Shown here: one piece after another, positions 43,050-51,742 of the stretch
How positions within the stretch are numbered: the first letter of the stretch is position 1
Layout: the number at the start of each line of letters is the position of its first letter
Assembly (NCBI RefSeq): GCF_041080625.1
Contig: NZ_CP163518.1
Location: 8,549,501-8,613,500 of the forward strand
Direction of reading: 5' to 3'
DNA: 64,000 nt
From: Streptomyces sp. CG1
Lineage (GTDB): Bacteria > Actinomycetota > Actinomycetes > Streptomycetales > Streptomycetaceae
The notes under the pieces: generated by a model
What the model saw: the letters and a program-made list of their open reading frames with translations, nothing else
The model's database searches: none
Told to the model about the DNA's origin: nothing
Program-made: the position numbers and the translations under genes

Positions 43050-43711
43050 TGGCAGAGGTGGATTCGATTGTGATCGATCGCAACGGCTACCTGGATGTTC
43101 GCTCCCGCGGCGCAGTCACCTTCGACCTTGACGCCAGGTTGCCCGACCAGGTCTTCAAGGAGGATGCGGGGGACTCGCTGTTCTGTGAGTTCGATGCGGT
43201 CCTCACTCCGGAGTTCTGGCCGGCGCTCTGCGCGATGGCCCGGTGGCATGGCGACGGGCGCGTCGAACTGCTGGTTCTTGAGCCGGATTGTGATGCGTTC
43301 TACCTCCCGGAGTATCGGATGTACCCGGCGATGTCGTTGTCCGTCGAGGCTGACGTGGACGACTATTGGGCCGCGATCGGTTATGAGCCGGACGGCGACA
43401 TCATGGGGTCGATCGCGATCTCGGCGAACGTCATCGCTGTGACCGGACCTTCCGGAAGATGGGGTTGCTGGGGTGAAAGGGACCCCGAGGTTGCAGTTTT
43501 TCGGGGTTTCCCGAACGCAACTGCACGGAATGAGTGGTGCGCGCAGTTCGGGCCCTTCCTGGAGGTGTCGGGCGCGTTGGAGTCTTATCTTCCGCTGACC
43601 TTCCCGGGTCGGACCGTCCCGGACGAGTACGCCGCAGCCCTGACCGCCAACTATGGACCTACAGGCGGTCAAGACTCCTTGCCGAGTTCGACGATCCGAC
43701 CCAGATGCTGA
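43049..43711 (+). CDS. Immunity protein for the ALF-repeat toxin
   Basis: 220 residues, acidic and soluble. ATG 43049 overlaps the toxin stop by one base (TGATG), so it is made together with the toxin, the standard toxin-immunity coupling. Aromatic and acidic clusters (YLPEYRMYPAMSLSVEADVD and DDYWAAIGYEPDGD) fit an inhibitor that caps a basic toxin. The family is not recognised; the role is inferred from position. A terminator follows at 43743. Confidence 0.65.
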   Translation: MAEVDSIVIDRNGYLDVRSRGAVTFDLDARLPDQVFKEDAGDSLFCEFDAVLTPEFWPALCAMARWHGDGRVELLVLEPDCDAFYLPEYRMYPAMSLSVEADVDDYWAAIGYEPDGDIMGSIAISANVIAVTGPSGRWGCWGERDPEVAVFRGFPNATARNEWCAQFGPFLEVSGALESYLPLTFPGRTVPDEYAAALTANYGPTGGQDSLPSSTIRPRC

Positions 43712-43742
43712 GAACCACACCGTAGAACGCCTCCGCAAATTT

Positions 43743-43775
43743 GAAGCCCCGTCAGGTACGTCCTGGCGGGGCTTC
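43743..43775 (+). terminator. Terminator after the toxin-immunity pair
   Basis: GAAGCCCCGTCAGG, loop TACGT, CCTGGCGGGGCTTC: a 14-bp stem with one G-T pair, 32 bp after the immunity stop. Confidence 0.85.
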
Positions 43776-44207
43776 TGCATGGGTTGACGGCAGTAGTTGA
43801 CGGCAATGTCAGCGGACGAGGGTGGTGGAAGGCGCTGGTTCGTCGCCACCGGCGCTGACTGCCTCAACGCTCGTCGAGGTGTCGAGCGCCGCACCGAGGG
43901 TGTCAATGGCCTGACGCTGGAGTCGGAGTCGCACGTGGGCGCAAACCACGTTTCATCATGCTTTGCCGTATTTACCGCCAACACGTACAGCATGAAATGC
44001 CCGGAAGCTCCCTCCCGATAGGGAGCTTCCGTCTCATTACCAAACCAGATGGAATTCGGCGTTGAGAAGCGGACCTCCCGGGTGCACGGATCGGCACCCG
44101 GGAGGCCGCAAAGGAGCACGTAAGGTCCGAATCAGCCCGAAGGATGTTGACCACAGGAGCGACTTAGCACCACCATCCATCCCTAAACGCCCACTTCAGT
44201 GGACGTT
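43776..44207. other. Gene-free interval
   Basis: No supported gene. The minus strand of 43800-43945 reads RLRLQRQAIDTLGAALDTST in one frame, which may be the tail of a lost gene; I cannot name it. A second hairpin GGAAGCTCCC/GGGAGCTTCC lies at 44003-44030 and could end transcription from the right. Confidence 0.35.
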
Positions 44208-45053
44208 TTAGCCGGCTTGGTCGCCACCCCGCACAGCCATGGCCCAATCCGAGCCTGGCACCTCACGCGCCGCCCACTCCCGCAGCCCGATCGGGCTCCG
44301 GCCTAGAACGTGCTTCACGCCGTCGCTCAGGTAGGCGTCCTCGCCCCGGCGGATACCGCCGAGCATTGCCATGCGCCACTCGATGTAGCCCTCGGGTGTG
44401 CCCGCCGCGCGCAGCTGGGCCACGTGGTCGGCGTCGGACTGGTCTGCGAACCGGACCAGGGTGCCCGACGCTTCGGTGAGGATCTGCGCCGCCTGGACGA
44501 AGTCGGCTGCCTCGGGGCCGGACAGCGCCAGGGTCTCGCCCTCGAAGCCGCCCGGGAGGACAGCGGCCGCCACGTCCGCGATGTCGGCGACGTCGATGAA
44601 CGGTTCGGCGCCCATGCCGACCGGCGCGCTGATCAGCCCGCCGCGCGGGGCGAACATCGCCTCGGTGAAGTTCTGGGCGAAGTGCGACGGTCGCAGGATC
44701 GTCCATGGCAGCGGCCCTTTGCGCAGGGCCTGCTCCGCCCTGGCGACGGCTCCGTCGGGCAGGAACTCCACGCCGCGCGCCGACAACAGGACGGCGCGCC
44801 GCACCCCGGCAGCGTGGGCCGCCTCCAGCAGGCCGGTCAGACGCGGACTCCAGTCCGTCGCCGATCCGGGGCCGATGACGAACACCCCCTCTGTGCCGGC
44901 CAACGCCGCCGGCCAGGTGGAGTCGTCCTGCCAGTCGAAGCGGGTCGCCGAGTTCCGGCTGGCCGGACGCGGATCGTGCCCGGTGTGGGTGAGCGAGTGG
45001 GTGAGGCGGCGGCCGACCTTGCCGGTGCCGCCGAGGATCAGGAACGGTGCCAT
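44208..45053 (-). CDS. NmrA-like NAD(P)-binding protein
   Basis: 281 residues. Begins MAPFLILGGTGKVGRRL, the glycine-rich NAD(P) loop of atypical SDR/NmrA proteins; the middle SARGVEFLPDGAVARAEQAL and TILRPSHFAQNF motifs match NmrA/azoreductase-like (quinone oxidoreductase 2-like) members. It may act as a redox-sensing regulator or a reductase. ATG 45053 has a GTGGAGG site. It is divergent, 81 bp from the AraC gene, which probably controls it. Confidence 0.8.
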   Translation of the reverse strand: MAPFLILGGTGKVGRRLTHSLTHTGHDPRPASRNSATRFDWQDDSTWPAALAGTEGVFVIGPGSATDWSPRLTGLLEAAHAAGVRRAVLLSARGVEFLPDGAVARAEQALRKGPLPWTILRPSHFAQNFTEAMFAPRGGLISAPVGMGAEPFIDVADIADVAAAVLPGGFEGETLALSGPEAADFVQAAQILTEASGTLVRFADQSDADHVAQLRAAGTPEGYIEWRMAMLGGIRRGEDAYLSDGVKHVLGRSPIGLREWAAREVPGSDWAMAVRGGDQAG

Positions 45054-45134
45054 GTCCTCCACGATACGAACGTGACCGTGGACGGAAAATGTTCGATCAG
45101 CTGGCATTCATTCGTGTTCGTCTAGGATTCGAGT

Positions 45135-46052
45135 ATGGACGTGCTGACCGACCAGCTCGCGCAGGCGCGCGCCCGCGGCGCGGTCTTCTCCGTACTGCGC
45201 CGGGTCCGGCCCTGGGGCGTGCGGTTCAGCGGGCGCCGGCCGCTCACCGCCCACGTGCTGATCGAGGGCACCGGCTGGCTCGAGGAGCCCGGCCGGGAAC
45301 CGCTCCGGCTAGGGGAGCGGGACGTCGTGCTGATGTCTTCGGGCGCGCCGTACGCCCTGGTCAGCGACCCGGACGTCACCGCCGAGCCGATCGCCGACGC
45401 CCGGCTGTGCGGAACCGACACCAGGCAGGGCGACGCGGCACTCATCCTGTGCGGCGCCTACATCCTCGACGGCAGCTGCGCCGCATCCCTGCTCCGCGCC
45501 CTGCCGCGCGCCGTCGTCGTACCGGCGACCGACCAGGAAAGCGCCCATGCGGCGGCCGTGGCCTTGCTGGCCGACCTGATCAAACAGGACGCCCCTGGAC
45601 AGCAGGTCCTGCTGGACCGCCTCCTCGACGTCAACCTGATCTTCGCCCTCCGCTCCTGGTGGGCACAGGCGGGGGAGGCAGCACCCGGCTGGTACCGGGC
45701 ACTGTCCCAGCCGGGCCTGCGACGGGTCCTGGAGCACGTGCACGCCGAACCGGCCGGCGAGTGGACCGTCCCAGCCATGGCCGACCTGGCCGGGATGTCC
45801 CGCGCCGCCTTCTCTTTACGGTTCCGCGAGGTCACCGGAGACTCGCCCGGCAGCTACGTGACCGGCGTACGCATGCAGCGCGCCGAAGACGCCCTCGCAC
45901 GCTCCGACGTGACGCTCGCCCAGATCGCCGCCAAGGTCGGCTATCGCAACGAGTACGCGTTCTCCACCGCGTTCCGCCGTCGGCACGGCGTGTCGCCGGG
46001 CAAGTGGCGGGCGGCGGCCCGGACCGCGCAGCCGGATTACGTGCCGCACTGA
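45135..46052 (+). CDS. AraC-family transcriptional regulator (cupin sensor)
   Basis: 305 residues. The N-terminal two thirds are a cupin_6-type sensor (HVLIEGTGWLEEPGREPLRL, then GERDVVLMSSGAPYALV); the C-terminus has two AraC helix-turn-helix motifs (WTVPAMADLAGMSRAAFSLR and LAQIAAKVGYRNEYAFSTAF). Such AraC genes commonly sit divergent to an NmrA-like oxidoreductase and activate it in response to small molecules. ATG 45135 is favoured by the frame and the short divergent gap. Confidence 0.9.
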   Translation: MDVLTDQLAQARARGAVFSVLRRVRPWGVRFSGRRPLTAHVLIEGTGWLEEPGREPLRLGERDVVLMSSGAPYALVSDPDVTAEPIADARLCGTDTRQGDAALILCGAYILDGSCAASLLRALPRAVVVPATDQESAHAAAVALLADLIKQDAPGQQVLLDRLLDVNLIFALRSWWAQAGEAAPGWYRALSQPGLRRVLEHVHAEPAGEWTVPAMADLAGMSRAAFSLRFREVTGDSPGSYVTGVRMQRAEDALARSDVTLAQIAAKVGYRNEYAFSTAFRRRHGVSPGKWRAAARTAQPDYVPH

Positions 46053-46347
46053 TTCGTGCCCTGCGAAGGCCCTTTAGAGGGAAGTCCGCTTTTGTTACGA
46101 GTCCTTAACGCCCACTGAGCTCCTGCCCTGCGGAAAACCAGCCGGAATCCAACGCTCCGTTCAGCCAGAGGCGACTCGCCCACCGCTCCTGGAACCCGGT
46201 GGAGCAACATGAACCAGCGCTGCCCTTGCCGGAAACCTCGTCCATGCAGGTGAGAGCGGTATGCGGGTTTCGCGGGTCTTGACACTCCCGGTCGGTTGGG
46301 CCGGTGCTCTGGTGCGCGTGCCGGACGCTGCGGGAACATGATCGGCC

Positions 46348-46760
46348 GTGCTGCTGCGACTGGCTTACCTGGGCGTGACGAACGCGTTCGTCATGCTGCG
46401 CCTGCTGCCGATGAGCGACCGGGACAAGGACGTGGAGATTCTGGTGCTGCGCCATCAGATTGCGATGTTGGAGCGGCAGCTGGGCGGGAACAGGCTGCGG
46501 TTCGAGCCGGGCGATCGGGCGTTCCTGGCGGCGTTGCTGCACCGGCTCCCGCGGGATGTGCTGCGTCGGTTGCGGTTGTTGGTGCGGCTGAACACGGTGT
46601 TGCGATGGCACCGTGACCTGGTCGCGCGCCGCCATGCCGCCGGGTCCCGGCCCAAGCGCCCGGGCCGGCCGCGCACCGTGCACTCCATCCGTCCTGGTGC
46701 TGCGCCTGGCGCGCGAGAATCCCGGCTGGGGCTACAGGAGGGTGCACGGCGACCGCGGAT
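46348..46760 (+). pseudogene. Integrase-core transposase, N-terminal fragment
   Basis: Starts GTG 46348 with LRLAYLGVTNAFVMLRLLPM, then DRDKDVEILVLRHQIAMLER, then RLLVRLNTVLRWHRDL, the N-terminal domain of the same transposase family whose middle is at 34372 and C-terminus at 49645. A frameshift near 46690 moves the reading to LVLRLARENPGWGYRRVHGD in another frame, and similarity then stops. Confidence 0.75.
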
Positions 46761-46937
46761 CGGCCTCCGCTCGGCGAAGCGGTCCCTGCCTCCATTCCCA
46801 TGTTTCGGTGCGGTTTCCGTCACTTTTCGGGTGGATAGGTGATGGTCAAGAGTTAGACATGAACGCTTGTGTGCTTTTGAGGTACGGCTGATCATTGGCC
46901 GCATCCCGCCCCTTCCGCACGCACGCAGGAGCTCCCG

Positions 46938-48467
46938 GTGGCCGCTGGTCAGATAACCTCCGAGCCTGCCGACACGCCGGCAGCAGCTCTCGCGGAGCGG
47001 CAGAAGCTGCGCAAGCACTTCGGCCGCTTCGACATCCTGTTCTTCCTCCTGTGCACCATCGTCGGCGTGGACACTATCGGCACCGTCGCCTCGAAGGGTG
47101 CTGAAGCATTCACCTGGCTCATCGTGCTGGCTGCGGTGTTCTTCGTGCCGTCCGCACTGCTCACCGCCGAACTGGGAGCCGCGTTCCCCGACGAGGGCGG
47201 TCCCTACATCTGGACCAGCCGGGCCTTCGGGCGGCTCGCCGGTGCCGTCAACAACTTCCTGTACTGGATCACCAATCCGGTGTGGCTGGGCGGCACGCTC
47301 TCCGTGTCCGCCGCCACTGCCTACACCACCTTCTTCAACGACGGGAAGAACCTGAGCACCTCGGCCTTCTACGCCTTCACTCTCATGTTCGTCTGGGTGG
47401 GCGTGCTCGCCGCGATCCTTTCCTTCGACGTCGGCAAGTGGATTCCCACCGTCGGCGCCTGGAGCCGTTTCATCCTCCTCGGACTGTTCACCGTCACCGT
47501 CGTGGTGTACGGCATCCAACACGGCCTGCATGGATTCGGTGTCGGCGACTTCTCCCCGACCTACGCGGGATTCGTCGGACTGGTACCTGTCCTGATGTTC
47601 AACTACGTCGGTTTCGAGCTGCCCAACACCGCCGGCGACGAAATGACCGACGCCCAGAAGGACGTGCCGTTCGCCATCTTCCGCAGCGCCGGCCTCGCCG
47701 TACTGCTGTACGCGCTGCCGATCCTCGGCATCCTGCTCGTCCTGCCGGTCAAGGCCGTCACCGGTCTCGGCGGTTTCGTCGACGCCATCCGGCAGGTCTT
47801 CACTGTGTACGGCGGCCATGTCGCCGCCGACGGCACAGCCACGCTCAGCGGCGCCGGCCGCCTGCTCGGAGACCTCGCCGCGATCATGTTCATCCTCACG
47901 GTGCTGTCCTCCGGAGTCACATGGATCATGGGATCCGACCGTGCCCTCGCCGTCTCCGGCTACGACGGCGCGGCACCCCGCTTCCTCGGCGTCATCTCCA
48001 GCCGGTTCGGCACCCCCGTACGGGTCAACATCCTCAGCGGTGCGGTCTCCACGACCGTCCTCATCCTGGCCCACCAACTGACGGGCGGCAGCGCCGGCAA
48101 GCTCTTCGGCGCCGTCCTCGGCCTCGCCGTCTCCACCACCCTCGTCAGCTACCTGGGCATCTTCCCGGCGCTCGCGGTACTGCGCCGCAAGGCTCCGGAC
48201 TTCCCCCGCCCCTACAGGGCGCCCATCCCTCGCACCATCAGCACGGTGCTCACCCTGCTCATCCTGTTCGCCAGCGTGCAGCTGGTCGCCCCGGGACTCG
48301 GTGACCACTGGTTCGGCTCCGGCTACGCACCGGCCGGCTGGAGTTACGGCGAGCGCTGGAGGTACCTGCTCACGGAGGCCGTCCCGCTGGTCGCCTTCAT
48401 GCTCCTCGGCGTGCTCTTCTGGGGGCTGGGCAGACCGACCCGCACCGCACCTGCCACCGGGGAGTAG
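46938..48467 (+). CDS. APC-family amino acid permease
   Basis: 509 residues with about twelve membrane helices. The first helix region FFLLCTIVGVDTIGTVASKG carries the unwound glycine segment of APC transporters; FNYVGFELPNTAGDEMTDAQ matches the helix-6 consensus of the amino acid/polyamine superfamily, and RKAPDFPRPYRAP is the typical late cytoplasmic loop. It moves amino acids or polyamines across the membrane; the substrate is unknown. GTG 46938 is preceded by a CAGGAG site. Confidence 0.9.
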   Translation: MAAGQITSEPADTPAAALAERQKLRKHFGRFDILFFLLCTIVGVDTIGTVASKGAEAFTWLIVLAAVFFVPSALLTAELGAAFPDEGGPYIWTSRAFGRLAGAVNNFLYWITNPVWLGGTLSVSAATAYTTFFNDGKNLSTSAFYAFTLMFVWVGVLAAILSFDVGKWIPTVGAWSRFILLGLFTVTVVVYGIQHGLHGFGVGDFSPTYAGFVGLVPVLMFNYVGFELPNTAGDEMTDAQKDVPFAIFRSAGLAVLLYALPILGILLVLPVKAVTGLGGFVDAIRQVFTVYGGHVAADGTATLSGAGRLLGDLAAIMFILTVLSSGVTWIMGSDRALAVSGYDGAAPRFLGVISSRFGTPVRVNILSGAVSTTVLILAHQLTGGSAGKLFGAVLGLAVSTTLVSYLGIFPALAVLRRKAPDFPRPYRAPIPRTISTVLTLLILFASVQLVAPGLGDHWFGSGYAPAGWSYGERWRYLLTEAVPLVAFMLLGVLFWGLGRPTRTAPATGE

Positions 48468-48529
48468 CACTCCGGGATCTCGCCGGCCAGGGTCGGTACA
48501 AGGCCGTCCGCGTGTCCCGCGGTCAGGAG

Positions 48530-48615
48530 GGAGGACCGGAAGGCCGACGACGTCCGCCGGCCGCGAGGCGGACCTTCGTGGTCAGTCCGTCGCGGGACCG
48601 GCCGACGGCATGGTC
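48530..48615 (-). pseudogene. IS5-like transposase scrap
   Basis: The minus strand reads AVGRSRDGLTTKVRLAAGGR, the conserved GRSRGGLTTKIHLAADG motif of IS5-family (IS5/ISL2-type) transposases. Only this motif survives. Confidence 0.65.
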
Positions 48616-48649
48616 TTCCGGTTCTTGAGGCGACGCCGTCACCAAGGCC

Positions 48650-49633
48650 GTGTCCTGCCCGAACGAAAGTGACAAGACGTCAGCACATCCCGCGACATCC
48701 AGCACGGCCTTCCGGGGAACGCCTGGTGTCGGCCCGTTCCCCGTTGCCCCCGAAGGATCGGCCGCTTTCCTCCCGTGCCCCTCGCCTCCGCCGTGCCCGT
48801 CGTGCACCGACGCCCCTGCCAACACGCGCGGATATCGACGCCTGCTGGACGACGACCGGGTAGCGCGGTTCTTCTGGTACCACACGAGCACGCAGGCGGA
48901 CTGGCCGAAGCGGGACTTCGACCCGGCAGCCGTCTCGACTCCCGAGACCCGCAGGATGATGGGCGGAGAGCAGCGGGTTACCGCATGGACCGCGCGCCAG
49001 CGGGCGAAAGCCCTCTACGTCGGCACGTACGAGGCCGCTGTCCACAACATGCTGCGTCGGATCCGTGACCAGGCCGACCAGCGCAGCCAGTTCTATCTGT
49101 ATCGGGTCTGTCTGAAGCCATCCGTCGTGGTGCGGGAGGGGTGGCTCGTCGACCCCGGCAACTTCATCGGCGACGTCGGGCTCGACGAGGTTTGCCCGCC
49201 AGGCGTCGACGTCGCCCGCTACCTGAACTACCACGTGGATCCGGGAGGGCTCTCCCTCGCGCTGGGAAGGGACGCGATCGCCAGCGTTCAGCGGATCGCG
49301 GTTCCGCTCCCCGACACCTGGGATGGCGGCTTGGTGCGCGATGCCGTTGCGGCTCTCGAGGGCGTGAGCGGCACCGTCGTCCCGGCGACCGGCAAGCTGG
49401 CCCGCTTTATGCGGCCGTCATCGCCGCGAGCCGTCCTGGGCAGAGAGCTCGGTGCGTCCCTGGCTGGCAGACTGCCGGTCAACCTCCAGGACCAGTTCGC
49501 GTCGGCCGCGGCGTTCGCGGAGGGAGAGGATCCAGAGCAGTGGGCGCGACGGACCAGCGGCCTGTTCGATCTGATCGGGAATCCAACGCGCGTGCTGTCG
49601 GCGCTCGGCAAGGCTGAGCACCGACAGGTATGA
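48650..49633 (+). CDS. Unknown protein, possibly ADP-ribosyltransferase-like
   Basis: 327 codons; the first ~60 residues lie over an IS5 scrap and are Pro/Ser-rich, so the true N-terminus is probably near 48830. The core reads FFWYHTSTQADWPKRDFDP, then ALYVGTYEAAVHNMLRRI, then QFYLYRVCLKPSVVV. A His-Thr-Ser start, a GTYEAA helix and a following YLYRV strand resemble the H-Y-type ADP-ribosyltransferase fold, but I cannot confirm the third motif. C-terminal half is alpha-helical without recognised motifs. It lies at the right edge of the island. Unknown protein is the safe call. Confidence 0.45.
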   Translation: MSCPNESDKTSAHPATSSTAFRGTPGVGPFPVAPEGSAAFLPCPSPPPCPSCTDAPANTRGYRRLLDDDRVARFFWYHTSTQADWPKRDFDPAAVSTPETRRMMGGEQRVTAWTARQRAKALYVGTYEAAVHNMLRRIRDQADQRSQFYLYRVCLKPSVVVREGWLVDPGNFIGDVGLDEVCPPGVDVARYLNYHVDPGGLSLALGRDAIASVQRIAVPLPDTWDGGLVRDAVAALEGVSGTVVPATGKLARFMRPSSPRAVLGRELGASLAGRLPVNLQDQFASAAAFAEGEDPEQWARRTSGLFDLIGNPTRVLSALGKAEHRQV

Positions 49634-49644
49634 GGACCAAGGCA

Positions 49645-49737
49645 GAGAGAATCCCCCGGATGTTCATCCACAACGAGCAGCACGCCCGCGACGTCCTCAT
49701 CGAGTACGCCGCGCACTACAACACCGGTATCCCACAC
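49645..49737 (+). pseudogene. Integrase-core transposase, C-terminal fragment
   Basis: The plus strand reads RIPRMFIHNEQHARDVLIEY, then AAHYNTGIPHRS, the end of an rve-type transposase (family: ERHLxxVLxEYxxHYNxxRPHR). It runs straight into the ARH N-terminal half at the island's right border. Only about 32 codons remain. Confidence 0.75.
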
Positions 49738-49746
49738 CGGTCTTGC

Positions 49747-50330
49747 ACGCCGTTCCCGGTGTGCGACAGCACCGCGTCCCGGCGGGCGAGGCCGGCGGCG
49801 CCCGCAGGGTCGCCGGGGCGGGTCCAGCCGTAGACGTCGGCGCGGATCAGCGCGCCGATCCACTCCTGGTACGGGTTGTCGTACGTCGCCGTCAGCGGTG
49901 GTTTCAGCCCGTTCGCGAGGTTGCGGTACGCCGCCCGCTCCGCGGTGAAGGTCTGCAGATACGGCAGCCGCAGCAGCCACAGGTCGCCGACCTGCTCGGT
50001 GCTGAAGCCGAAGCCGTATGTCTCCAGCAGGTGCAGCCCGAGGATCGCGTAGTCGACGTCGTCGTCGCGCACACTGCCGTGGATCCGGCCGCGTACGCAC
50101 TGGCGCCACTCCGGGCGCAGGACGGCGCCGTCGGCCGGGTCGGCGGGCTCGGGCAGATAGTCGGTGAGCGGCAGGGCCGCGGCCCTGCGCAGATAGCGGT
50201 CGATGCGCTCGCGGGTCCACACCTCGCCCTGCTCGACCGGCTTGCCGAGCATGTTGCCCGCGATCCGGCCGAGCCAGCCGCCGTGGACACGGTCGGCGAG
50301 GTCGTCGGATCCGGGGCGTCCGCTGGTCAT
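49747..50330 (-). pseudogene. ADP-ribosylglycohydrolase, N-terminal half
   Basis: 195 codons from ATG 50330: DRVHGGWLGRIAGNMLGKPV is the family start, and GSVRDDDVDYAILGLHLLE carries the first Mg-binding Asp cluster. The sequence follows the family to RRDAVLSHTGNGV and then leaves it at 49747, where the island begins. The second half is at 33863-34359. Both metal sites are needed for activity, so neither half should work alone. Confidence 0.92.
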
Positions 50331-50480
50331 GGCTGGGGTCTACCCGTTTTCCCCAGGATGCTCCCAGCTGCTTCCCAGCCTTCGGTCGGAGCATGACGAC
50401 GGGGGCCTGCTGAGGTTAAGGTCGCAGCGGCGCGACTGGCCCTGACGTGCGTGGGGCCCGGAGAGCAAGGGGTAAGCAAG

Positions 50481-51632
50481 GTGGCGGACGCTGCAGTGAA
50501 CGAGAACCGTCGGGTGCTCATCGCCGCGGACAAGTTCAAGGGCTCGCTGACGGCCGTGCAGGTCGCCGAGCGGGTGACGGCCGGGCTGCGCCGGGTCGTG
50601 CCGGACCTGACGGTCGAGGCGCTGCCGGTGGCCGACGGCGGCGACGGGACCGTGGACGCGGCGGTCGCGGCCGGTTTCGAGCGGCGCGAGATGCGGGTCG
50701 CCGGGCCGCTGGGCCAGAAGGTGACGGCCGCTTTCGCGCTGCGCGGTGACACCGCGGTCGTGGAGATGGCCGAGGCGAGCGGCCTGCAGCGCCTTCCGGC
50801 CGGTGTCTTCGCGCCCCTGACGGCCTCGACGTACGGCTCCGGCGAGCTGCTGCGGGCCGCGCTCGACGCGGGCGCGCGGACGATCGTGTTCGGCGTCGGC
50901 GGCAGCGCCACGACGGACGGCGGCGCCGGGATGCTCGCGGCGCTGGGTGCCCGCTTCCTCGACGAGGACGGCGACCCGGTGTCCCCGGGCGGCGGTGGTC
51001 TCGCCGATCTGGCCCGCGCCGACCTGTCCGGCCTGGACCCCCGTCTGTCCGAGGTGGAACTGGTGCTGGCGAGCGACGTCGACAACCCGCTGACCGGCCC
51101 GAAGGGCGCGCCGGCCGTCTACGGCCCGCAGAAGGGCGCCTCCCCGGACGACGTGGAGACCCTGGACGCGGCCCTCGCGCACTTCGCCAAGGTGCTGGAG
51201 GCGGCCGTGGGGCCGCGCGCCGCCGAGCACGCGGCGGCTCCGGGTGCGGGTGCGGCGGGCGGCATCGGCTACGGCGCGCTGCTCCTCGGTGCCCGCTTCC
51301 GGCCCGGAATCGAGGTCATGCTGGACGTCCTGGGCTTCGCGCCCGCGCTGGAGCGCGCCACGCTGGTCATCACCGGCGAGGGGTCACTGGACGAGCAGAC
51401 GCTGCACGGGAAGGCACCGGCGGGGGTCGCCGCGGCCTCGCGTGCCGCGGGCAGGACCGTGGTGGCGGTGTGCGGGCGGTTGGTCCTTCCGGAGGAGACG
51501 CTGCTGCGGGCCGGTATCGAGCGGGCCTACCCCCTGACGTCGGTCGAGCCGGACGTGGCCAGGTGCATCGCGGATGCCGGGCCGATCCTGGAGCGGGTCG
51601 CCGTGCGGATCGCCGAGGACTACCTGGGCTGA
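50481..51632 (+). CDS. Glycerate kinase (type II)
   Basis: 383 residues. Matches the GlxK/GarK family: LIAADKFKGSLTAVQVAE at the start, VADGGDGTVDA, VFGVGGSATTDGGAGMLAAL (phosphate loop), and LVITGEGSLDEQTLHGKAP. It phosphorylates glycerate using ATP, feeding it into glycolysis. GTG 50481 has an AAGGGG site; an earlier GTG at 50451 is in frame. Before the island inserted, its neighbour was the complete ARH gene, divergent from it. Confidence 0.93.
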   Translation: MADAAVNENRRVLIAADKFKGSLTAVQVAERVTAGLRRVVPDLTVEALPVADGGDGTVDAAVAAGFERREMRVAGPLGQKVTAAFALRGDTAVVEMAEASGLQRLPAGVFAPLTASTYGSGELLRAALDAGARTIVFGVGGSATTDGGAGMLAALGARFLDEDGDPVSPGGGGLADLARADLSGLDPRLSEVELVLASDVDNPLTGPKGAPAVYGPQKGASPDDVETLDAALAHFAKVLEAAVGPRAAEHAAAPGAGAAGGIGYGALLLGARFRPGIEVMLDVLGFAPALERATLVITGEGSLDEQTLHGKAPAGVAAASRAAGRTVVAVCGRLVLPEETLLRAGIERAYPLTSVEPDVARCIADAGPILERVAVRIAEDYLG

Positions 51633-51691
51633 GGTCCCTGGGGGCGCCGCCCCCAGGGGTTCGTACCGGCGCCGGGTGCTGACACAGCGAA

Positions 51692-51721
51692 GGGCCCCGA
51701 ACCCAACCGGGTCCGGGGCCC
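51692..51721. terminator. Bidirectional terminator between glycerate kinase and pssA
   Basis: GGGCCCCG and CGGGGCCC enclose a second short stem ACC/GGT; the hairpin lies 60 bp after the glycerate kinase stop and 22 bp before the pssA stop on the other strand, so it can serve both. Confidence 0.85.
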
Positions 51722-51742
51722 ACACGGCCGAGCACCACCGTC

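Larger units (their letters stand above)
34360..49746. mobile_element. 15.4-kb inserted island interrupting the ARH gene
   Basis: The limits come from the precise in-frame join of the two ARH halves. A 4-bp ACGC occurs at both borders and may be a target duplication or junction microhomology. The left border is a middle piece and the right border a C-terminal piece of integrase-core transposases of one family; an N-terminal piece lies inside at 46.35 kb. No integrase, tRNA site or intact transposase was found. Cargo: SDR, membrane protein, pseudo-protease, secreted protein, ALF-repeat toxin with immunity, NmrA and AraC genes, an amino-acid permease and an ART-like protein. Confidence 0.8.

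Noticed and set aside
34360..49746. Island as a classical composite transposon
   Set aside because: The end elements are non-overlapping fragments of a transposase, neither has complete ends, and they read outward; no intact flanking IS exists.
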